Of a stretch of 64,000 bases of DNA, positions 26,271 to 38,200 are shown piece after piece. Under the pieces are notes generated by a model. It made no database searches and was not told the origin of the DNA. It saw only the letters and a list, made by a program, of their open reading frames with translations. Position numbers and translations under genes: made by a program. Within the stretch, counting starts at the first letter, position 1. Each line of letters opens with the position of its first letter. The stretch covers positions 29,478,115-29,542,114 of the forward strand of contig NC_052018.1 of assembly GCF_015832195.1 (NCBI RefSeq), in the 5' to 3' direction. The stretch comes from Motacilla alba alba. Taxonomy: Eukaryota > Chordata > Aves > Passeriformes > Motacillidae.

Positions 26271-29200
26271 GGATGGAGGGAGCAGCCTGCGGCTGCCGGG
26301 CCGGGCAGGGGCAAGGTGAGCGCGGCCGGAGCCCCTCCCGGCTGCGGCCCGGCCCTGGGCAGGGTGGCGGGGATTGGAGGAGGGCTGGCGGCCGGGCAGG
26401 CGAGGACGGAGCGCCAGCAGCCCCTTAACCCTTTGCCCTGCGGCTGCCAGGTCGGACCCTGACTCCGCCGTGCCCGCGGGCCTCCCGCCGCCGGGCTCCC
26501 GGTGCGGCGATGCCGGGGACAGCCGCGACAGCCCCTCCGCTGCCAGGCACAGCGCCCGCAGGGCCCCGGCCAGCAGCCCGCCAGCGGAGACGCAGACAGC
26601 AAGTCACGGAAGGGTTAAAATGAGGAGGCGGCGGCTGCTCTGGGGGGTTGGATTTCTAAAAGCATCGAACACCGGGCAGATGTGGTGAAAAAGAGCGTCG
26701 GTGGCCAGGAGTGGGGAGAGAAATAATGAGAATCCCGTAGGCTGCAGCTGCGGGCAGGACGGGACAGGACAGGACAGGTGTCTCACCCGAGCCGGCAGCT
26801 CGCCGCAGCCTTCGCGCTGGGGTCGCAGGGGGTCGCAGTGGATCACCATCCACTGGATCTCGAACTGGCAGAGAAAAGATCATGTTAATTCGGGTCAGGG
26901 GTTACGCTGGCCGAGCATGTAAGACGTGGAATACTGGCACGCTAGGCAGAAGATTAAACGCTAGGTGTTTAATGTCAATAGCTGCAGGTGGAGTGCTTTG
27001 CCCTGCATTCCCCCATCCCTAACTGTGGAGGTCTTTTAAAGAGGAGGCATAAACCGGCCTAAGTGCTGCCAATCCTGAACTCCTCTTTATCACATCTCTA
27101 CTGTTCTGTTTGTTTGCAGTCATCACAGTTTCCAGAGTGGTGAGACTAGAGCACAATGGGAGTACCCTTGTTTCTTTTACCTGTTAACTGACACCACCAC
27201 CTGTGAGCCAATTCCTTCCCTCCTTTATCCACTTCTCATTTTCAAACCACCATAATAATAGCCAATTGAGTGCCATAATATACATATGAAAGAACTAATA
27301 GTGATTTAATACTACAAGGCAGCCATAAAATAGCAACAGCCCAAACAGGAGTAAGTTGTCGACAGTGTCCTTACACTAAATCCAAACACAGCTCTGTATC
27401 AGCTGTGAAAAGAAAAAACTCTGTCTGCCTTGAGGCTATATAAAACAAAAGCTGATAGGAAACCTCTCTAACTTTTTAAAAAATTAAAAATAAAATTCTT
27501 CTGGTGGCAAGGTAGTAAAAGATGTGACTGGCTTCCCATTGATTTAGAAGAGGTGAGAGAAGGGCAAATATGTTCTAGCCTTCCTGTCAAGGTATCTTTT
27601 CCCTTGCGAGTATTTCACAACGATCTTGTTGATTATGTTCAGATGATTTAAAGGATGCCATTATTTTGAAGACATCTCATGTAGGTATTCTACTGATATC
27701 AATATACAGTGTTATTAAGGATTAAGTATAGTCATAAAGTTTTCAGAAATGAACCTCAGATAATTTAGAGGTAATCATAAAGCAAAGATATTAAAATGTA
27801 ACCTTTTAAACCCAAAGGTAGTGTGCTGGTTTTGCCTAAGGTAGAGTTTATTTTCTTCACAGTAGCTGGCATGGAGCTGTGTTTTGGATTTGTGTTGGGA
27901 GCAGAGTTGATAGCACAGGGATGACTTTGTTATTGCTCAGCAGTGCTTGGATGGAGTCAAGGCCTTTTCTGCCCCTGATCCCACACCATCAGCAAGGAGG
28001 CTGGGGGTGCACAAGGACTTGGGAGGGGGCACAGCCAGGACAGCTGATCCCACTGACTAAAGGGATATCCCAGACCATACGACATCACGCTCAGAATATA
28101 AAGCTGGGAGAAGAAGGAAAGGGCAGGGGGAGTTTGAAGTGATGCTCTTTGTCTTCCCAAGTCACTGTTACATGTGATGGAGCCCTGCTTTCGCAGAAAT
28201 GGCTGAACACCTGCCTGCCATTGGAAAGTGGTAAATTAATTCCTTGTTTTGCTTTGCCTGTGTGCATGGCTTGAGCTTTACCTATTGAAGTGTCTTTATC
28301 TCAATCCACAAGTTTCCTTACTTTTACTTTCCCAATTCTCATCTCACCATGGAGTAGAGTGAGCAAGTGGCTGTGTGGGGCTTAGTTGCTATCTGGAGTT
28401 AAACTACAAAGAATGTTTAAGACCCATAGGTCAGTATTCCTGACATACATTTGGCAGGATTCCTACAGGATTTCTGTTTCATCTTTATTTCTTAGTCAGC
28501 ACAGATATGATTAACTGTGTCTTACTGTTCACTGTTTTGTCGTCTTAAATTCTATAGAAATTCCTGCAAATGCCCACCATCTTTACACATCTCAATTATG
28601 TCAACCACGTAATTCAGTTGTCTTATTAGTGTTTTAGATGAGAGAGGTGAAGGTTAGGTGAAATGTAAATGAGACCTAAATATGTAGGGTAGTATTTTCA
28701 ATATAAAATCAGTCACAGGGATGCATTTAGCCATACCATCGGGGCTGTTGCTGGCTTGGTGATGATCCATGGGAAGTCACCCCTCCTGGGGAAGTAAAAC
28801 TCAGCTAACCAATTCTTCATGTGGAGATTTTCTACAATACCTTGTCAAGGACATCTATGTTTCTTCTGAGAGGTCTGCTGTCAACTGTTTGTACATTTGT
28901 TAAGTGACCAAGAATAAACTATATATATTTTAATGCATCTCATTCCAGAGCTATTTTAAACATGTTTTATCCATTTTCAACATCTCTGAAATAGGCTTTT
29001 ATCGCTTCTTTCTCCTTGCACCTTTTTTTAAAACCTTTGAATATTACAGCTAATTCCAGTGTTATTTGGCTTTCCGTAGCTAGAGTTCAGCCTTCTGAAT
29101 GTGAGATTTCACAGGGTGAAAAAAAAAAACCAAGATGTGACTTTTTTCAGTACACAGACACAATCTGTTCTGTGGTGTAAATTAATCCCTGTTAAATAAA

Positions 29201-32200
29201 TATTGACAAGCAGCCTCCTCTCGGATGTTGCAAGTCACGTATCTTCCCTGAGCTAGTTAGCAGCATGAAATGTCAATTAAATAGTGACCAAGAGTCACTT
29301 CTAGCAAAGTGTTTAGTATCTTTTATAAAAAAATGGTAATGCCTCTGAAATCACAGTATTTAAGGCAATTATATAATCTCACAGAAGTTATAATTTGAGC
29401 AGGAAGAAATTAATTCCCCTACTTTCCTATTATAGACATGTAATTTAGAAAGTAAATTCCTTTTCAGTTTTGAAATTATGCTAAATCTCATATTGCTTAG
29501 TGTTTATAATGGATTATATTAATTACTTTTAGATAAAAAAGGTACAACTTTTAGGTATTTTATCTTGTAAAAAATATAAAATACGGCTGTGAATCTGTGT
29601 AAAAATTTGTCCTCCATGAAGCATTCCAGAAATCCTGGAATAAATCTTTGTAAAGGCTGAAAGGCAAGATGCAGTTCCATTTCTAATTCCTATTCTCCTA
29701 GGCACTCATAGTAATAACAAGCAATAAATAATCCCTTTTAAGATTACATGTGTTACAGTGCACCTCTGAGAAGTTGACCTATTCTGCAAGATAAATAGGG
29801 CCCTCACTAGAATGCTGCAAAAAAGAATAGGAAACACATAATTTATATCCTTCTAAAATTATACCACTGGAAGTAATATACTTTAACAATGCCTGGGAGT
29901 AAATTAAAAGCTGTGCCTAGGGCATATTAAATAACCAATTCTGTTGAGATTTTTAAACTAACAGTCAAGCAAGTTAAAGACTAGAATAGCCCCAAACATA
30001 GATTTATTTAGTCAACTTAAAGAGAAAAGAAGTACACAGGCTAAAATAGAAATTTCTGCAATATAAATAGACATTTTAAAATTACTAGTCCACCTGACTA
30101 TGTAATTCCTTTATCATCATTTCAGAGGTTATGAGGTTCCTAAATCTACATTATTGTAATATCAGGTTGAACCACTACCATTGCCTTTTTGGGCTTCCCA
30201 GCACAGGCCATGCAATTCAATCGAGTGAGTCCTAAGTCAGTTCTGTCTAAAATAAAGTGTAATTTTAGACATCCAAACTCAGTTTAAGAACATGGTGTCA
30301 TGCTTACTTTCTGTCTTCCCTGATAATTTGTTCCAGCACTTCATTGTTCTTTTTGTCAAGAATTGTGCATCATACTCTTGTTTTAAAGCCTAACTCATGC
30401 AAAGGTTTTACTTTTTTTCATAAAAAATACTTCACATGACCAAATCTTCCCAGAAACATGCTAAAGTTATAAACAAATATTTTGTAATCTAAATGGTGAA
30501 TAATAAAAATTATTTACTACAAATTTTTTTTCATCCTTAAAGGAGGTTGTCCTGTAATTACCATAGCTCCACACTGGTGCCTAAAGATGTACAGTCTTGA
30601 ACACAGGCAAGGCAGAACTTAATGCCAGACCCTTCCCCACCAAATGCCTGAAGAGCCCTGGGTGATAAATGCTGCTCATTTGTATACCTTGCTGAAAAGA
30701 GGAAGTTTCTGCAAAACACAGTCTGGAGAGGAAAGAGGATAAGATTCCACGAAGATTTCTCTTCTGCTTTTCCTCACTTCTGTAATCCTGGCCAAAGGTC
30801 AGTCAAGAGTACCAACAGAAGGCCAAGGTTACCTTGATACCACATCTCTCTCCTCACTTGTCAGCTGCCATTTGGAATCACTGCTTCAAGAGGCAAAGGA
30901 ACTCTCCTTGTTTTTAAAGGGATGACTCTGGGTCTAACTTGAGGGCACAGTTTGCTCTAGCCCTGTCTACCAGGTGCTGTGAAGTTATTGCACTAATACC
31001 AATAGATTTCTCTGCATTTAACATAACTATCTTTCCAAAGAGGAAAGCAATATTGGCATAGAATTTTTTTCATCCAACTAACATGCATAGAATATATGTA
31101 ATGTGTAATGTTTTCATCATCCCACCTGTCCATTCATCCATCAGTATTGCTCAGAGCAGTTAGCAAAGCTAAGATACATATGCTAATTTTAATATGCTAA
31201 TTGCCACATTATCAGCTCCAGCTGATTATTTTTAATTACATGTTCAAAGACTAGCTATTGTTTTCAACAGAATTAGAATAACTTTTCAGCTATTGAAATT
31301 TCCTCATCCACATTTATAACAGTATGTTAGATAGATCCCTTCAGACACATGGGGCAGCTTTCTGCTGGCATTCTCATGTAAAAAAACTGATTTCAATCCA
31401 GTCCGATACAGCAACTAACCATACAGAGGTGATGAAACATGAGATGCTTCTTTTCTTGCAATGTTTTCCCTTTCAGATTTACACAACACTGGTTAACCTG
31501 TGTCCACGGGGCTTTTTTGCAAACAGTGTGAGATATAGTTTAAAATTATGTCTCACTTCACTCTTCTACTTCAAAGTTGTTACAAGTACAGGGATGTCTA
31601 GGAATTTTCATTATTGAAATTTAGACATTACCTGGGTCATCTCTTAACTTACAAGGTATAAGTGCAAAATTTAAAAAAAACACAGCTAGTACTTACCTGC
31701 CAAGGAGTTATTTTCTGCCATTTCTGCTTTCAGAAATAATTTAAACGTGCATTCCACAAAACAAAACCCCATATTTAATGTAAAACACCTCTTGAAGAAA
31801 TAAAAGATTTTGAAACTTACCGGAACTGAGATTTGAGGATTCTTTTTAAGTTTTCCAAGCACAGCAAAGCCATCAGTGTTGATTTTCCCTTTTGGTTTTA
31901 TATTTAAGGACTCTATTTTAATACAGTCAACAAAAAGTGTGACACTGTTTGCTTCCACAATTATCATAAGCTTGTGCCATTGGGAGTCAAACAAAAAAGG
32001 CAAATGTAAAAATGATGCTGTTTGGTGTATTCCATCTGCTCCTTTATAAGAAAACTCAACACTTTTCATTTGACCATTGAGATTCACTCCGACTTGTTCT
32101 TTTCCTGAAGAATCCTGAATCTGCCAAATAGTCCAGTATTTCTGAAGTGTGGCCCCAGTCATCCGAAAAGTAGTTAGAAAGGAATATTCATCAGGCAATC

Positions 32201-35200
32201 CATTGGAATATATGGCACTGTGTAGGATTAAAATACAGTACATTTGTTCTGTATTTGCTCTGAAAAGTTCCACACTTCACCACAGACTTATGAGAAACCA
32301 TTGCTCAGTGGAACCATATCTCAACCATTCTCATATCAGCGCACTTCTGCATGCTGAACCCCGAAACAAGGTGTTACTAATGGCAAAACACCTGGTTCAG
32401 GAGTGTGGGTTCTTCCAATGTTTTACAATTTTTATGATAACCTTTTCTAAGAATAATGGATGGAACAACTACTAACTCCTACTTCAGTTATAGAAAGTAT
32501 ATCCTACAATTATCCTATTTCCCACTGTTAGACTTACAAGGTCAGTCAACATTTTATGGCTTTACAATGACCAGGGAGAAAGTGCAGATTGGTTTTGATT
32601 TTGAAGGCATAAAAATGTCTTTTGCAAATGCATTTTCTTGTTCAACCTGCCAATAACCCTTTTGTTAAGGTGTAAGCTATCACTTCAGCAGAAGTCATTG
32701 ACAAATATGTGGTGAGAAGGCACACTCAAAGTGTATTATGTCCTGTGACATTAAACCAGAAGACTACAAGTAGCAGGGAACAGATGTTCCACATATAAAA
32801 TATCTCACATTTTAGCAACTCTTATAAGGTAAGTTTTGGAAACACAGGTAGCGCTGGCTGTGTCACTGTGCAAAACAGTCATGTCATTTTTTTTTATATT
32901 TCAAATGTATCACTGAATCCAGTACAATATTTAAGAATTTGGCCTTTCCATATTTATTCTATGGATCATAAAACTCTAGTGTCATATCCAGTCAACATCA
33001 ATACATTATTTTCCATCTACCCACATTTAAGAATAAGTTTAAATAAATTTCTTAAGCATGAAGATATGAAGAGCTATTTTGTCCCAGCTTTCATTAGGAC
33101 AACTTCTCAAACAAGTAGACATCTTGAACAAAGATGATTTTTGAGATGCAGATCAATCCTATCTCAGCAGCTATTTATATAGCGTTAGTGAATCTCAGGA
33201 TCTAGGCTATGGGAGGGAAAAATGAAAAAAAAAATTGTCAGCTCTTATTCTGTATGCTTGATGACTGCTGATTTAGAAAGAGAGTACTTCCAGAAGCAGT
33301 CTCCCTAGTTTGTAGTGTTCCAAGCTGTATTGCAGCTGTGCTCCAGCAGGCAGCGGCACAGCCTCAGCAGATTTCAGTGAGCACACAGCAAGCCTGGCAG
33401 CAGCAGCAGCTTCAGCTTACAAATAAAGTACCCGCAGTGCTGGTGTTTCTCCTTTTCCCCAGGAGCCTTTGCATACACCTGAGAGCTATGGAGTAAGGTA
33501 GGGGAATGATTAGCTGGAAAGTGTAGCTCATTATATACGGTGTGGAGATATACAAAGCTGGAAGAGGGGCCTCCTTGCCAGTATCTTTAATCTGTCTGTG
33601 CTTTGCTCTGAATTATGTCTCTTGACTGAGGATGAAGTCCTGCCCCACCTGGTTTTGTTTGATAGGATTTTATCTAACTCGTTGTGTTCTGTCATAATTT
33701 ATTTTCAGTTTTTATCTTGCCCTCTCAGATGCAAATGTCATCTTGTGGATATTGGAGCTTGCCTTCGGTTTCAAGCACTTTGCAGTGTTTACTGTACCCT
33801 CTCCCTCTTTGTGTTAGGTTTCTGGCCTACACAATAAGCATATATATTCTTTTCTGCTTCAGAAAGATAATTCTGCGCCCTATTCAAACATACCTTTACT
33901 CTTACGAAGCTTCTGATCCAATTCAATACATCCTTCATGGCTCTTTGTGTCCTTCCTCTATAATGTGTCTTTTAAAAATCTCCTCTACTGCTAAAACTTT
34001 AGCTCAGCTGGGTCATTTATCTCTTCAGTTGCTGAATCTCATTTGTTCTTGCAGAAGAGCTGGTTTTTCTACTACCACACTGAAGGTGGCATTGTTAGGT
34101 AATCTTTAAATAGCCTCCTTGTGACATTCAACTTTCTCTGTTAAGTTCAGTGACACCAGGGTGTCTGATACACTGAGCCTAAAAGAAGCAGTACTAATCC
34201 CAGATCCTCTGTGAAGACGTTTGCAGCATTTCTCTGCACTGCTAAGTTTTGTTGTCATGGCAATACTCGTCAAACTATCACACACATTCTGATCTGACCT
34301 CAGCTGACACAACTATACTGCCAAAAACACAAAACAACAAAAGAAACAAAAAACCCTAGTACGTGAACATACTTTTTGATTAGATGATTGTTTATGCCAC
34401 ATTGGCAAATGAATTCTTTGCACCATATTTAGCTATAGACTTAGTATTTTTCAAGATATTACATGGGTTCTCCTTTTTTCAGACATTAAAATAGGAAAGA
34501 AATATGTTCACATTTTCAGAAGATATGCAAAGAAGAAAAATAATGTAAGAGCTTCTGACATTGGTAAGAGAAAATCAGGTTATAAGAAACATATATCAAA
34601 CACTAAAGATAAAAATCCAGTGCACAAACATGGAAAAGTATTCCCACTTTTAAAAAATACTAATAACCAATCAGAAGAACTGCTGCCTTTAGACTAAAGA
34701 GTCTATCAATAACATGACTCAACACAGTGAAGCATGACCCATCACCAGAAAGGTACTGTGCAGGGGACTGTTACTGTGTAAGATTTATACCTATAATTCT
34801 ACAAGCAAAGCAGACATATGCTCATCTCAGCTATTCCCACAGTAATGATCCTTTAGTGGTTTAATTGTATTTCAGAACACATTTCTTTCCAAAGCCTGTA
34901 ATCCTTATATAGGCAAAACCCTTCCGAAGTCAGCAACTTAAAATGCTAAATATTTGGAAACCATGGCAAATTTAGCATGATATTTAAATAAACAATTGTA
35001 GAGCAGCTATTCCTCCATCTTACTGCCAAGTGAAGAGTGATGGATGCTGTAACTTTATTGAACAGCTGATAGCTGTATAAGCACTCAAAATCTTTCTGGA
35101 AATTATTTTTAACATAGTTGTTTCCAATTCCACTGATTTATGGAAGAGAACCAATCAATTTTAAATTTAGATTCAGGTAAATGAGCAAAGAAAGAATTTA

Positions 35201-38200
35201 TATGGAAACATATTTAAAGAAGGCCAAAATCCAGATTTATTCCGAACCTATTTCCTATCCACTTAAAATTGTAAAGGGATACAAGCCATCAGATGTTTTT
35301 ATTTAATTTAGTTTTTTTCTTCAGTTGTAAGAAAGTGATCCAGTCCTGCTTTCCTTGTATACTCATACTATTATTAACTGCTTTAGTTGTTTTACGAATA
35401 CAAGATTAGGTCACTTTTTTTTATCAGATATGTGACTATTTGCCTAAATTTTTAAAGTATTGGAGGGTGGGAAGTTTGAAACATTTGTAGTTCATCTAGG
35501 GGAACTCTGAAACACTACAATTTCTTTTAAATCTTTTTAATAAATACCTAAGGCTTTCACTAATCCTATATTATGAATACTTAACAGGAAGATTTCTTTG
35601 AGATTTCAAAGCTAAGTCCTACCCAGGCTTAAATACAACCAAGGTACGTCATCTGACTATGGTGAGGAAAGCCCTGACCCATCCCAGTGACCCCAGGATT
35701 CACCAAGAGCAGAAGACTATGTTAGAAGCTCAACTATACACCTATATAAGTTCTACAAAGTAACTGCTTATTTTATTAAATTTGGGGTTTTTTGAGTTAA
35801 TTTCTTAGGTGAACTCCATTGCTCACTGACTTAACTTAGTCCTTGCTAAATAAAGATTTTAGAAATGTTAGCACAACAATGCGGAAATTGCTGTGGCCGT
35901 TCTCATGATAATGCAGTATCATGGGCCTGGAGTTGAGGGTTCTTTTGATCAGTCTGGAGACACTCTCTGCATCTCCTGGAGCTGCCTAGAAGCACAGCTG
36001 ACCTGGCACACCCTGCCTGGCAGCAACTGAACAAGCAATAACAATAAAACTTAGCTCAGCACTTTTAAAAGCATCTGTCCTAAGTCATTAACCAGAAGCC
36101 ATTTGTTAGGACTCATTACCCTCAGCTGAACTTTATTATTCAGAAACTCCCACTGCCGAGCTAATTAATTCTCTTATGACCTAATTAGCTTCCTAGCTCC
36201 ATTTTGTCTTTTCTATTTCAGCGTCATCATCAATATCTGGGTGGGATAGCTTACAATGTGAAAGGAAAAACACCTGAAGAGCTTCGGTGGCTGAATGTAG
36301 AAAAGCTAGACCTTTGAGCACATGCATTTGAGGAGTGCTGCTTCACAGAAAAGCAATATTCCCAAAGTGGAAAAAAAAAAAAAAGCCAGAAAATCGGCCT
36401 CTGAAATTCTCTGGATATTTCAAGTTTACTGATAAAGCTTTATAAACTTCCTCCCTATTTTGTTTGGTACTGTGTGCGTGTGCGTGTTATGACAGTTGCA
36501 TTTGTGAAGTCAAATGTTTAAGATTTCATCCAATGCACAAAGATAATCAGCCCTTTTCCCACATAAAAAAAATGTGTCATGAACATATTTCTTTGTGCCA
36601 ATATATATATTTTTTAAGATTTTCTTTAAAAATAAATACAATTATTATCCAAGTTAACAGGATTCATTTTGTACTTACTATCTTGTGGACACCTACAACA
36701 TGTACATAGATTAAATTAAAAATGATGGGTTCTCCACTTCCAGTGGAGACAGCTATTTGTCATGGCAGTTCCACTCAAAGTTATTACACCATTATTACAC
36801 CACACCATTACATGGAGAACACTGTTGATCCTTCAGCAGATTTTACTCTAGAAGAGGCACTGGCCAATGGAAACTTATTTGGATGATGGGAGAAGCTAAG
36901 TTACGACTTATGTGAAATCATTTCTGTTCATTATGGGATACACTTCTGGGAAATTCCGAGCTCTCATTCCCATACCATATAGCCACTCAAAAATGGGCTC
37001 CTCTGCCCTTGTATAATCATCATGTGTTAGCCTAAAAAATTATTTCCCTGTTGCCAGGTGTTTGATAAAGGTCTCTCCCAAGTGCTCCCATAGCACTTGG
37101 GCTACATCAGCCAGCCAGCTCGGGAAAGCCATGCTGGCCATTTTTCCCAAACTCACTCTATTTTTCCCTCCCCCACCTCTGGATGCAGCAGGGGCGCACA
37201 GGGTGATCCCGGGACGTGAGCCGGGCCCGCCGCGGGCGCTGCTTCAGCACCGCGAGCAGGGACAGCTCCGGGAGCCGGGCCGGGCCGGGCAACTCTGCCC
37301 TGCTCTGCCCTGCCCTACCCTGCCCTTCCCTGCCCTCCCCTGCCCTGCCCTGCCCTTCCCTGCCCAGCTCTGCCCTGCCCTGCCCAGCCCTGCCCTCCCC
37401 TGCCCTGCCCTGCCCTTCCCTGCCCAGCTCTGCCCTGCCCTGCCCAGCTCTGCCCTGCCCAGCTCTGCCCTGCCCTGCCCTGCCCAGCTCTGCCCTGCCC
37501 TGCCCTGCCCTGCTCCGTCCTGCCCAGTTCTGCCCTGCCCAGCTCTGCCCTGCCCTGCCCAGCTCTGCTCTGCCCAGCCCTGCCCAGCTCTGCCCTTTCC
37601 TTCTCTCCCCTTCCTTCCTCTTCCCTCTCACCGAGAGGGCCACACTCTAAAGTAACTCTGGAGCAGAGCAGTGAGCTCAGCCCCATGACAGAGGAGCAGC
37701 TTCCTGAGGCACTGGAGCACGCTCAGGACTCAAACCTTAAATCCATTTCCTGGGCCAGCTACCCAATGGCAGGAGTCAGCTCAGATGCTGGAGTAAGGCA
37801 GTTGACATTGGTTTGTTCAGGGGTAACTTGTGTATATCAAGCACATATTTAACTAGAACCCTCTATAGCAATAAGTCTAAACTCTCTTAAAAGTGAAAAT
37901 ATTTCTCAGAGAATCTGCAATTTATAGTGAAGTGATGATCCCATTTGCTGTCTGTGATTGGATTCACATTCATGCACTAGCAGTCCTGATTTGTGTCTGG
38001 GACTAAAAGTAGCCATGAGCCCAAGGTAACCAAACACTTCAGCTCTAAAGCAGCTTAATCTGGTGGCGATGAAGGTAGGAGCCAGGGAGGAGTGCAGCAA
38101 GAAAAGTTCTTAGTGATAGGTGGAGTAAGACAGAAACTCTTCACAATCCAATTATTCCTAGCTGAAACAGTAGTCCAGTTAATGGTCTTGTCATTTAATT

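Larger units (their letters stand above)
25650..26870. other. CpG island spanning COL9A1 exon 6, exon 1* and exon 7
   Basis: Base composition changes sharply from AT-rich intron to GC-rich sequence with frequent CG dinucleotides, then back again after exon 6. The segment coincides with the internal promoter. Several long open frames on both strands here reflect the lack of AT-rich stop codons, not genes. Confidence 0.8.

Noticed and set aside
25736..26428. 230-codon plus-strand open frame across the CpG island
   Set aside because: It overlaps COL9A1 exons 7 and 1* on the other strand, has no domain, and is explained by the shortage of stop codons in GC-rich DNA.
31686..32273. Taking the whole 195-codon open frame as exon 5
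   Set aside because: The first 18 codons and the last stretch after ISVP are intronic. Splice sites at 32,217 and 31,821 restore homology on both sides.
37062..37655. 197-codon plus-strand open frame, and long minus-strand frames over the same region
   Set aside because: They are translations of the CCCTG minisatellite (Leu-Pro-Cys and Gly-Arg-Ala repeats). No stop can occur in the repeat units in most frames.
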